From JAEUKA01 sp044228505 (GTDB taxonomy: Bacteria; Myxococcota_A; Polyangia; Palsa-1104; JAEUJZ01), in the NCBI GenBank assembly GCA_044228505.1, contig JBGAUT010000003.1:186001-250000 (forward strand): a DNA stretch of 64,000 bases, given 5' to 3'. Below the pieces are notes generated by a model that was not told where the DNA came from, did no database searches, and was given only the letters and a program-made list of their open reading frames with translations. Below, piece after piece: positions 9,284 to 18,300 of the stretch (its first letter is position 1; every line of letters starts with the position of its first letter). The translations under genes and the position numbers were made by a program.

Positions 9284-9682
9284 ATGATCGACACGGTGAG
9301 AGTTGTGCTGCGCGTGTTACTGGCGCTGTTTTTTGTTATGGCTGGCTACAATCACTTTCGCAATCCCGGCTTCTATCTGCGGATGATGCCGCCGCAGCTG
9401 CCCGCTCCGGAGTACCTCAACTGGGTCAGCGGCCTCGCTGAGATCCTGGGTGGTGTGGGCGTGCTACTGCCGCCACTGCGAAGGCTGGCTGGCGTGGGTC
9501 TGATTGCGCTGCTCATCGCGGTGTTTCCGGCCAACCTCTACAGTGCGGTGGCGGGAATCAACCCGCTGAATCCCGGTGGTCCGACCTGGGTGCTGTGGCT
9601 GCGGCTGCCGTTTCAGCTCGTCTTCTGTGGGTGGGTGTACTGGACGTGCCTGTCGCGCCCCCAGGTCGCCCGTGATTCGTAG
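9284..9682 (+). CDS. DoxX-family inner membrane protein
   Basis: The 132-residue protein has four hydrophobic helices. The first carries RVLLALFFVMAGYNHF, the usual DoxX N-terminal helix with a following His/Phe pair; the second spans the GLAEILGGVGVLLPPLRRLAG region with the conserved E-x-x-GG. DoxX-like proteins are small inner membrane proteins of uncertain biochemical role, often linked to redox or terminal-oxidase modules. The start ATG at 9284 has AAGAGGA six to eight bases upstream. The neighbouring dioxygenase gene begins about 118 bp downstream on the same strand and may be co-expressed. Confidence 0.8.
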   Translation: MIDTVRVVLRVLLALFFVMAGYNHFRNPGFYLRMMPPQLPAPEYLNWVSGLAEILGGVGVLLPPLRRLAGVGLIALLIAVFPANLYSAVAGINPLNPGGPTWVLWLRLPFQLVFCGWVYWTCLSRPQVARDS

Positions 9683-9799
9683 CAAATTTGCAACAGTGTG
9701 TTGTGAATAAGCCCACTGGTGCAATTCAGCTAACAAGCTAGATTGCGAGTGCGTGGTGTTTTCGGACAGGTTTTCACCGCAAAACGGCAGGGGGTGCGC

Positions 9800-10660
9800 A
9801 TGGCAACGGCAGAGCGAACAGGCGACGACGCGGCAGCGATGGCTGGAAAGATCGAGGGGAGGCGGATGCCTGTCGTATTTCTGCCCCACGGTGGAGGTCC
9901 CTGGCCGTTTGTCGAGATGGGACTCGATCGCGGAGAGTGCAAGTCGCTGGCCGACTATCTGCGATCGCTCCGCACGTTGCCCAAAGCAACGCCTCGGGCG
10001 GTGCTGGTCATCTCGGCGCACTGGGAGGAAGCGCGGCCGACTGTGATGAGTGCTGCGGCCCCACCACTGCTGTTCGATTACTACGGATTTCCGTCTGCCG
10101 CGTATGAACTGAGCTGGCCTGCTCCGGGGAGTCCTCAACTGGCCGAGCGGGTGCAGGCTCTGCTCGGAGCCGCCGGCTTTCAGACAGGACATGATGCTCG
10201 ACGTGGGTTTGATCACGGCACGTTTGTGCCACTCAAGCTGACCTATCCCGAAGCCCACATTCCGACCATTCAGCTATCTTTGGTCTCCGGGCTCGATCCG
10301 ATGGTGCATCTGGCGCTGGGACGGGCTCTGGCACCGCTCCGCGATGAGGGGGTGTTCATCATTGGGAGTGGTATGTCGTTTCATCACATGCGGGCCTTTG
10401 GTTCACCTCGGGCTGGGCAGATGTCGGCACCGTTTGATGCGTGGCTGCGGCAGACGTTGGTGCTTGATGCGCCAACGCGAAATCAGCGACTGGCGCAGTG
10501 GGCGGCAGCGGAGGGCGCTCGGCAGGCTCACCCCCGAGAGGAACACCTCCTCCCGCTGATGGTCGTGGCGGGGGCTGCCGGCGAAGAGCGCGGTACCGTG
10601 AGCTATCGTGGGACGATGATGGGAGCTCACCTGCTGGCGTTTCACTGTGGGCTGGACTAG
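9800..10660 (+). CDS. LigB-type extradiol ring-cleavage dioxygenase (DODA/YgiD class)
   Basis: The protein has the class III extradiol dioxygenase pattern: LPHGGGPWPF near the N-terminus, VLVISAHWEE, GFDHGTFVPL, and a C-terminal GAHLLAFHCG. The histidines of these motifs are the usual ligands of the active-site metal, and the GFDHG histidine is the conserved acid/base. Members cleave catechol-type rings, including 4,5-DOPA, using O2. Of the possible starts I chose ATG 9800 because AGGGGG lies 5-10 bases upstream; the frame also extends to a TTG at 9743, and ATG 9866 (MPVVFLPHGG) would be shorter. The enzyme is predicted to be cytoplasmic. The true aromatic substrate cannot be read. Confidence 0.85.
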   Translation: MATAERTGDDAAAMAGKIEGRRMPVVFLPHGGGPWPFVEMGLDRGECKSLADYLRSLRTLPKATPRAVLVISAHWEEARPTVMSAAAPPLLFDYYGFPSAAYELSWPAPGSPQLAERVQALLGAAGFQTGHDARRGFDHGTFVPLKLTYPEAHIPTIQLSLVSGLDPMVHLALGRALAPLRDEGVFIIGSGMSFHHMRAFGSPRAGQMSAPFDAWLRQTLVLDAPTRNQRLAQWAAAEGARQAHPREEHLLPLMVVAGAAGEERGTVSYRGTMMGAHLLAFHCGLD

Positions 10661-11066
10661 GTGGTCTGGCGACGACATCGACCTATACGGGCGACTCGGA
10701 TGGGCTGGAGTCCCGCTCAGCGTCGGTGGCGAGCCTTTGGCTTTGCTACCTCACCAATCTCTGCGTTTTTGCAGTTCCGACCGACTCCTTAAAAGAGTAA
10801 AATAGGGTTGCGAGGAACCTGGTTTTGCTCAGACAAAGCGGAGATGGTGCCGAGTAGCGATCATGAGCCATCCATCTTGCATCAGTACCTTCCAGGGTCG
10901 CCACCATCGTCTCGATGAACCGAGTTGTGGCACCCAGGCGGATGGAAACAATGTGGCTGCACTCCTAGGATACCAGTATACAGGGAGCAGGGCATCTCAG
11001 GATGACCTACCAAGATACCAATGTTCTACAGTGACCTCCGTCTCGCGACATCAAATGAAGGTAAAT
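10661..11066. other. Intergenic leader before the GHKL/STAS pair
   Basis: This 406-bp stretch has no convincing gene. The frame of the downstream GHKL gene stays open back to 10863, but the added residues are low in hydrophobic pattern and absent from the paralogue at 20693. The stretch ends with an AT-rich run (from about 11040) containing GAAGG five bases before the GHKL start, and is expected to hold the promoter of the locus. Confidence 0.4.
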
Positions 11067-11540
11067 ATGAATAAGAACATTAGTATGGATATTCCAGTCA
11101 CTTGGCAGTTTGTGCGTAAAGTGAAACGTCTTATTGAAGACGAGCTAGACGAATTGCCGGACGCATTCCGCTATAGCGCAAGCATGGTGGCGGCTGAATT
11201 GGTTGGCAATGCGATTAAATATGGCGAAACATCCAAGTCTGCTCCGCAGGCTCATTTTAATGTATTAGTGACTCCATCTGAAATGGTTATTGAGGTCAGT
11301 AATCAGATTAAATCTGAAGAAAATCTTCGTGAGGTTCAGACTCGTATTGACCAACTCTCTGTATCTTCAAATCGTGAGACGCTCTATCTGAAGCGTCTCG
11401 AAGAGCTGCTTTCTGGAAATTCCCAAGGAAGCCAGTTGGGACTCTATCGCATAGGATACGAGGGGGAATTCGATTTGAGCTACACATATACCAATCACGA
11501 ACATGTGTTAACGATCCGAGCAACCAGAGGACTATCATGA
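11067..11540 (+). CDS. GHKL/HATPase-type regulator, copy 1 (Slr1658/SiaB-like)
   Basis: The 157-residue protein has an N-box-like ELVGNAIKYGE (Glu44, Asn48), as in anti-sigma kinases and histidine-kinase ATPases, and a late GSQLGLYRIGYEG that fits a lid/G2-type glycine segment. The canonical DxGxG G1 box is absent: the equivalent stretch reads IEVSNQI, as in SiaB/DUF6272-like proteins. By family, such proteins phosphorylate or bind a STAS partner. ATG 11067 was chosen because GAAGG lies five bases upstream and because it matches the start of the paralogue at 20693. The stop overlaps the next start as ATGA, so the pair is translationally coupled. The sequence is clearly AT-richer than the flanking genes, suggesting transfer. 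Whether it is an active kinase is unknown. Confidence 0.7.
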   Translation: MNKNISMDIPVTWQFVRKVKRLIEDELDELPDAFRYSASMVAAELVGNAIKYGETSKSAPQAHFNVLVTPSEMVIEVSNQIKSEENLREVQTRIDQLSVSSNRETLYLKRLEELLSGNSQGSQLGLYRIGYEGEFDLSYTYTNHEHVLTIRATRGLS

Positions 11541-11917
11541 GCGTTGAGACGCAAAAGGTCGAATGGGACGAACTGACACTCCTTGTTGAGGCTGGCCCGC
11601 TAGCGACGACAGTTCGTTGGCAGGGGATCAGTGAAGTGCAGGATCCCGAAACGAGTGTTGGCCAGTTTCTGCGGGGCCTGATCCCGAAACTTTCAGGTCA
11701 CAAACTGGTAATGGATTTCTTGGCGCTGGAGTATATGAATTCAGCGACGGTTCAGCCATTATTACGGATGCTCAGAGCACTTAATGACAATCAAATTCCA
11801 ACCGAAATTGTCTATGATTCGGATGTTGATTGGCAGCGTGTCAGCTTTCGTCTGATCAAAACGGTGTCATCTACTTTGCCTCATATTCGCGTGATGGAAA
11901 AGCGCGAAGCATCGTAG
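11537..11917 (+). CDS. STAS-like anti-sigma antagonist, copy 1 (Slr1659-like)
   Basis: This 126-residue soluble protein has the STAS strand-helix pattern KLVMDFLALEYMNSATVQPL, matching the strand and helix that carry the regulatory serine of SpoIIAA-type antagonists. At the site aligned by eye with the SpoIIAA phosphoserine it has Ala70 (N68-S69-A70-T71), whereas the paralogue at 21154 has Ser70. YDSDVDWQRVSFRLIKTV near the C-terminus is conserved between both copies. STAS proteins of this kind switch partners according to phosphorylation. The gene overlaps the GHKL gene by 4 bp and lies about 250 bp upstream of the NRPS-like gene. Its output target is unknown. Confidence 0.7.
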   Translation: MSVETQKVEWDELTLLVEAGPLATTVRWQGISEVQDPETSVGQFLRGLIPKLSGHKLVMDFLALEYMNSATVQPLLRMLRALNDNQIPTEIVYDSDVDWQRVSFRLIKTVSSTLPHIRVMEKREAS

Positions 11918-11951
11918 GTTCATTGTCGCTCGGTACGCTGTGGTCGAATTG

Positions 11952-11981
11952 CTACGATCATCGTAGAGTGACAGTCGACTG
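11952..11981. promoter_or_regulatory. Two palindromes between STAS and NRPS-like genes
   Basis: CTACGAT-C-ATCGTAG at 11952-11966 is a perfect 7-bp dyad. CAGTCGACTG at 11972-11981 is a 10-bp perfect palindrome. They sit about 190-215 bp upstream of the NRPS-like start, a suitable place for an operator. There is no T-run, so a terminator is less likely. Confidence 0.25.
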
Positions 11982-12166
11982 AGTCGTAATGTAATCCACA
12001 GGAGCATGCGATACAGTCGAAGATCCGATTTGCCTCAAGTCACGCCTATCAAGACTACAATGTCGGAGGTGTGGCAAGCCATCAGTTGGCAACGCCGAGA
12101 ATTCGATAGCGATGAACCGGCATTTCTGGCTAGACGGGTTCCGGTGAAATCCCGTACAATTTGAAT

Positions 12167-15100
12167 ATGGAGTACTCTGGCCGTGATTCGCCAGCAACGG
12201 TCTTGACTCGAATACGAAGGATCAGTCGAGAACATCCCACTCGCTCGGCGGTCGAGTTTGGCAACTCGGTGATGAGCTACGCCAGCCTGGACGTCCAATC
12301 CAGCCGCTTGGCGGCCTGTCTTCGGGAGCGGTATGGCGTGTCTCGGGGGGCTTTCGTCGGTATCTGCCTGGAGTCCTCTCCGACCGCAATGGTGGCGATC
12401 CTGGCGATCCTGAAGGCCGGAGCAGCCTACGTTCCGCTCGATGCGGATCTGCCGAAGCAGCGGCTCTCGTACATGATCCGTGATACCGGTCTGAAGGTCG
12501 TTCTTACGCAGCGAAGGTTCAGCATCGACATCTCCCTATCGGCGCTCGAGCCAGGGACGCTGCGAATGCTGGTACTTGACCAGGATCAATCGTGGCAAGC
12601 GCCTCGGGAGGATTGGGATGAGTCAGTCTGTGCTCCGACTCCCAGCGATCTTGCCTACCTCATCTACACCTCCGGTTCCACGGGAATTCCTAAAGGCGTC
12701 ATGGTGGAGCATCGTGGTCTGCTCAACCTTTCAGATGCTAGCGCACAGCTATTTGACATCTGTGAACGAAGTCGAGTGGTTCAGTTTTCCTCGTTGAGTT
12801 TCGATGCGGCGGTCTGGGAGATCTTTACGGCCCTGGTTGGGGGGGGCACGTTGGTGCTCGGAGCCCGAACGGACATGCTCCCTGGGCGCGCCTTGGCGAC
12901 GTTTCTGGCGCGCAACCGCATCAATTGGATCTGTATTCCTCCCTCTCTGTTGGCCTCGATGCTGGATGCCAATGAGGACTTGGCGTGTCTGCACACAGTG
13001 GTGGCAGGAGCCGAAGCTTGTCCGTTGGCGGTGGCCCGTGCATGGGCCAAAGGGGGACGACGATTTTACAACGCGTATGGTCCAACGGAGACCACAGTCT
13101 GCGCAACGATGCATCGATTTGTGGGAACCGAAAGCTGCGTTCCCATTGGCGCGCCGTTGCCCGGAGTTCATACCTACGTAGTCAGTGAGGAGCTGCAGCG
13201 GGTTCCGGCCGGTCAAGCGGGGGAACTGTGGATTGGTGGCATCGGCGTTGGTCGTGGATACCTGCATAAGCCGGAACTCAACGCAAAGGCGTTCATCCGT
13301 AGCCCCTGGAGTGACGAGATTCTGTACCGCACCGGTGATATCGTCGTGGAGGATCCTCAAACGGGCTTGCTAGAGTTTGTCGGCCGACGAGACAATCAGG
13401 TCAAGGTCCGAGGCTATCGGATCGAGATCGAAGCCATCGAGCACGCGCTGAGCGAACATCCGGGGGTACAAAACGCAGCGGTGGCGGTGGTGGAACTCCA
13501 GACTCATAGTCTGGAGAGATCGAAGACCCTTGTGGGCTACTTTGTGGCTCGACCGGGCGCAGACTCAGATGGGCTGAGTCAGGAGGGGTTGACTCGATTC
13601 CTGGCTGGGAAGTTGCCGCACTACATGGTTCCTCCCATCTACGTGCAGCTTGATGTGATGCCGATGAAGGCAAACCGTAGCAAGATCGATCGCGCTGCGC
13701 TGCCACTCCCAACAGCCAAACGAACTGGTAGCCAGCCGCTGACAGATCGGACTCGGCAGATGGCTACTCTGTTCGATCAGGCACTGAATCTGCCAATCGG
13801 TACGATCCAGCAGCACGATCACTTCTTTCAGATGGGCGGCAACTCCATGGATGTTGCGCATCTGCTGATGGCGCTGAAGACCGAGTTCGGCGTGCAGGTT
13901 CCGGCCCGAACGGTGTATGTGAATCCGACTCCTGCCGCGATGGAGGAGGCCGTTGAAGCGATCCTTCGCTCTCCGTATTTCACCACTGCGGCGGAGGTCG
14001 TCGATCTTGTCAAGGAAGCGCGCCTGAAGGACGACTTTCCTCTGCATATCGAGTCCGGTCCTGCGGCCCCCAAGAGCATTCTGCTCACCGGAGGAACCGG
14101 CTTCATGGGAGCTGCCTTGCTCCAGGAGCTACTCAGTCGTGATGCCACGCTGAAGGTCTATTGTTTGGTGCGCAGCCCGTCAGAGGCCATCGCCAGAGAG
14201 CGGTTGGAACACACCTTCCAGATGCTCAGACTGCAGGGTTCTGTTCTGGAGCGAGTCTGCGCGGTGCCTGGCGATATTGAGAACGCGACGCTCGGACTTA
14301 CACCCGCAGAGTACACCCGACTCTCTTCAGAAGTGGACACCGTTATCCACTGTGCAGCCGACATCAACTATTCCAAACCATACGCGCTCCTGAAGCAGCC
14401 CAACGTGGAAGGAACCCACAACGTGCTGCGCTTCACTTGCTCTGGGCGTCCGAAGACTCTTCAGTACATTTCAACAGCTGGGCTGTTCGGAGCGACAGCC
14501 GGATTGCTTGGCATTAACGACGTACTAGAGGACTATGACATAAGAACGAGCATTCCAATTGTTTCCATCGAAAATGGATACGTGAAATCGAAATGGGTCG
14601 CAGAGCGTATCGTGCAGGCTGCGAGTGCTCGCGGACTCCGAGCTGGAATCTATCGACTTGGGTTTATTGAAGGAAGTAGCCGAACCGGAATCGGTAACGT
14701 ATCGGATCTACTCTGTCGTATGATTTGCGGGTGCATCCAGATGGGCACCTATCCGAACTTCCCAGAGAAACACTGGGTTGTGACTCCAGTCGATTATGCG
14801 GCGAAATCGATTGCGCACATATCGCTTTCTGCTGGAATAGGGGCTTATCATATTGTTGTCGATCATAAAAATGACGCACGACATAATGAATTGTTCGAGA
14901 CGATCAATGCGCTTGGTTTTCCGGTTCGAAGGATTGACCCTGCGGATTGGTTCGAAATGCTGGCTGCCTGCTCCCAGGACAATGCGCTGTATCCAATTAC
15001 TTCCTATTTACTAGAAAAAGTCCATGAGGGTCGCAACAACATTCTCGAAGCACATTTTAGAACTCAAGCTTTTGTAAACACCCGAACTCATGAAGCGCTG

Positions 15101-15208
15101 GCCAATTCTGAGATTATAGTGCCAACGATCGACGCTGAGTTGATTGCTAAGTATATATCCTACTTCGTCTCTTGCGGTTTGATCACACGCCCTGAGAGGA
15201 CGTCATGA
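12167..15208 (+). CDS. NRPS-like enzyme: adenylation - carrier - thioester reductase (1013 aa)
   Basis: Domain order is A (about 15-515), PCP (about 525-600) and NAD(P)H-dependent thioester reductase (about 635-1010). The A domain shows YTSGSTGIPKG (from residue 167), FDAAVWEIF, NAYGPTETT, YRTGDIV and a Lys in SKIDR. The carrier has FFQMGGNSMD with Ser560 as the phosphopantetheine site. The reductase has TGGTGFMGA (from 641) and a YVKSK catalytic pair (Tyr805, Lys809). There is no condensation domain, so it should activate one amino or carboxylic acid, load it and release it reductively as an aldehyde or alcohol. The hand-read specificity residues resemble aromatic (Phe-type) pockets. ATG 12167 was chosen; a TTG six bases earlier is possible. 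The C-terminal third is AT-richer. A phosphopantetheinyl transferase must be encoded elsewhere. Confidence 0.9.
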   Translation: MEYSGRDSPATVLTRIRRISREHPTRSAVEFGNSVMSYASLDVQSSRLAACLRERYGVSRGAFVGICLESSPTAMVAILAILKAGAAYVPLDADLPKQRLSYMIRDTGLKVVLTQRRFSIDISLSALEPGTLRMLVLDQDQSWQAPREDWDESVCAPTPSDLAYLIYTSGSTGIPKGVMVEHRGLLNLSDASAQLFDICERSRVVQFSSLSFDAAVWEIFTALVGGGTLVLGARTDMLPGRALATFLARNRINWICIPPSLLASMLDANEDLACLHTVVAGAEACPLAVARAWAKGGRRFYNAYGPTETTVCATMHRFVGTESCVPIGAPLPGVHTYVVSEELQRVPAGQAGELWIGGIGVGRGYLHKPELNAKAFIRSPWSDEILYRTGDIVVEDPQTGLLEFVGRRDNQVKVRGYRIEIEAIEHALSEHPGVQNAAVAVVELQTHSLERSKTLVGYFVARPGADSDGLSQEGLTRFLAGKLPHYMVPPIYVQLDVMPMKANRSKIDRAALPLPTAKRTGSQPLTDRTRQMATLFDQALNLPIGTIQQHDHFFQMGGNSMDVAHLLMALKTEFGVQVPARTVYVNPTPAAMEEAVEAILRSPYFTTAAEVVDLVKEARLKDDFPLHIESGPAAPKSILLTGGTGFMGAALLQELLSRDATLKVYCLVRSPSEAIARERLEHTFQMLRLQGSVLERVCAVPGDIENATLGLTPAEYTRLSSEVDTVIHCAADINYSKPYALLKQPNVEGTHNVLRFTCSGRPKTLQYISTAGLFGATAGLLGINDVLEDYDIRTSIPIVSIENGYVKSKWVAERIVQAASARGLRAGIYRLGFIEGSSRTGIGNVSDLLCRMICGCIQMGTYPNFPEKHWVVTPVDYAAKSIAHISLSAGIGAYHIVVDHKNDARHNELFETINALGFPVRRIDPADWFEMLAACSQDNALYPITSYLLEKVHEGRNNILEAHFRTQAFVNTRTHEALANSEIIVPTIDAELIAKYISYFVSCGLITRPERTS

Positions 15209-15342
15209 GTGACAAATGAAGCGGACGGAAACAACATAGACGAGTTGAATTGATTCCGGATCAACATCCGGATGTGGCGATGCAATTGAAGCCTTGAGAC
15301 ATGGCAACGTCTGTAAGAAATAGCGAGTAAGGTGGCAGGCAA

Positions 15343-18300
15343 ATGATATCTCTTCCCGGTTACGAGTTTACCACCGTCCTTCATGAGGGCATATCGACGA
15401 TTATTGTTCGAGGTCATCGGATTGCCGATGACGTTCCTGTAGTGGCCAAGCTGCTACGAAGTGAATATCCTCGCGCTCGTGATTTGGCTCGACTAAGGCA
15501 CGAATTCGGAATTTTGCGTCAATTAAATTTGCCGAATGTAGTCAAGGCATATGCGATTGAAAAATTTGGAAATGGTATTGTGCTGATTTTGGAGGGAATA
15601 GCGGCTCAAGCTCTAAGCGATCATATTCATCGCAAAACGCTTGACCTGCAAACCAGTCTCCGGATTGCGCTAACACTCGCTGAGATTTTGGCTGAGCTTC
15701 ATAAACACCATATTACCCATAAGGACATCAAACCGCAGAATATCCTCATTGAAGAGGCCACGGGAAAAGTCTATCTCATCGACTTTGGTGTTGCGTCCCA
15801 TTTATCTCAGGAAACACAGAACAGCACGCCCGCGCATGCTCTCGAAGGCACGCTCGCGTATATGTCTCCTGAACAGACAGGACGGATGAATCGAAGCATC
15901 GATCACCGTACAGATTACTATTCCTTGGGCGTCACTTTGTACGAAATGCTAGTTGGTGCATTGCCCTTTGCTAGCACGGACCCAGTGGAACTTGTGCATC
16001 AGCACATCGCAGTGTCACCGGTGGCCCCGCATCAGCGCAATCCTCGGATTCCGCAGATGGTATCGGATCTAGTGATGAAACTGCTGGCCAAGGCCGCCGA
16101 AGCTCGCTACCAGAATGCCTCAGGAATTGTCGCAGACCTAAAGGAGTGCCTGTCCCAGTTGCACCTGAACGGCACCGTGTCCGAATTCCCACTGGGTCGG
16201 CATGACATAAGTGATACGCCGCAGATTCCCCAAAAACTTTATGGTCGGGAACGCCATGTGGCTGCCTTGATGGACGCGTTCGAGCGAGTCAGCGGCGGCC
16301 GTTCGGAACTGTTGCTGGTCGGTGGTCCTTCAGGAGTTGGCAAGTCGGTACTGATTCAAGAGGTGAACCAGGCGATTGCGAGAAAGGGGGGCGATTTCGT
16401 CAGCGGTAAGTTCGATCAGCTACACCGTACGCTGCCATTTGCTGCGTTTACGCAGGCCTTTCGAGAACTGGTTCGCCACCTGCTCATGCTGCCTGAGACC
16501 CAGCTTGGTCAGTGGCGGAGTCGACTCACTGCCGCGCTTGGAGCGAATGCTCAGCTCATCATCGATCTGATTCCAGAGTTGGAGTTTGTGCTGGGGGCGC
16601 AGCCACCGGTTGCCACGTTGGGACCAACGGAATCGCAGCTCCGGTTCGGACTGGTGATGCAGAACTTCGTGCGAGTCTTTTGCACGGCTGGCCATCCGGT
16701 GGTTCTGTTCTTAGATGATCTGCAGTGGGCAGACCCAGCTTCTCTGTGGCTCTTGCAGCTTCTGCTAACCGATGTGGAGCGGGGACATCTGCTGATCGTT
16801 GGTGCCTACCGCGACAATGAAGTGGATGTTGCCCATCCGCTGCGAGCTACGATTCAACAGCTGCGCAAGCACGATGTGGAAACGACTGAGGTCACACTCG
16901 AGCCGCTTGCGCTAGCAGATGTCAGGCTGATGTTGGCGGAGACATTTGGACAGCACGCTGCAGGTCCGGTGGATTCGCTTGCGCGCCAAGTCCATGCCAA
17001 GACGCAAGGCAACCCATTTTTCATCATCCAATTCCTATCGGCGCTGCACAAATCGGGACTTCTGTATCTGGATCCGGTCCAGAGCAAGTGGACCTGGGAT
17101 GTGGCACGGATCGCTGCAGCTCCTCTGACAGACAATGTTGTGGAGTTTATGTCCGGCCAGATTCAGAAGCTACCCATGGAGACCCAGCGCCTACTCGCCC
17201 AGGCGGCCAGCATCGGCTTCCAGTTTGGGATTTCGACACTGGCGAGCATCGCAGACCTGTCACCTCTGGCCATTTCCACCGCGCTATGGCCTGCACTGGG
17301 ACAGGGGCTGCTGATGCCGATGTCTTCAGACTATCGACTTGTGCCTGGACCGGAAGCTCTCGATGGGATTCCGGTAGTGTCTGATGTCGACTTCAACGTC
17401 TCCTATCGATTCCTACATGACCGCGTGCAGCAGGCTGCGTATTCCTTGATTCCTGCGGAGGAGCGACCGGCCCTTCATCTGAAGATCGGACGGGGATTCC
17501 GCCAGAATCTGCCGGCTACACCTCGTGCGGAGGTGATCTTCGAAGTCGTTCATCACCTCAATGCCGGATCGTCGTGCCTGACTGAGCTGGCGGAGCGCAG
17601 CGATCTGGCTCGATTGAACCTGCAGGCCGGTCGGATGGCCAAGGCGGCGACGGCTTACGCTGCTGCCGCCGATTTCTTCGCAGCGGGGGTTGTCCAGCTC
17701 GATTCGTCGATCTGGGAGACCGACTATGAGCTGGCCTTCGATTTGCATCGAGATCAGGCTGAGTGTGAATATCTGGCAGGTCGCTTTGCAAAAGCAGAGT
17801 CTCTGTTGGCGCAGCTCCTTGAGCGGGTGGCTTCCAACCTGCAGCGTACCGAGATCCTGGGACTGCGGATGATGCTCTACGCATCGCAGGGTCGATTCGT
17901 GGAAGGCGTTAGCGCGGGGCGAGAGGGTCTGAAGCTGCTCGGAATCGAGCTTCCCGTAGGACCAGCCGATTGCTTCGCCGTGCTGATGGCCGAGATCGGA
18001 AGTATCGACAAGATCCTAAGTGCCGGCAGCATTACCGCGCTGGTGGATGCGCCGCTTTTGGCCGCGAAAGACAAACAGGCCGCTCTCCGACTCATGATGG
18101 ATCTGAGTCCGCTCGCCTATCAGGCTGAGCCTCCTTTGTTCGCGGTCATCGTGGCCAAGCAAGTCTCGCTCTCGTTGGTCTTTGGCAATGCGAGCATCTC
18201 GGCGTACGGCTACGTGACCTACGGAATCATCATGGCCGGAGCGTTTAATCGCTATGCGGAAGCCATTGCGCTGGGGCACTTGGCGCTGTTGTTGGTAGAG

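Noticed and set aside
10863..11066. In-frame extension of the first GHKL gene to an upstream ATG
   Set aside because: The extra 68 residues have no counterpart in the paralogue at 20693, and the ATG at 11067 has a good binding site.
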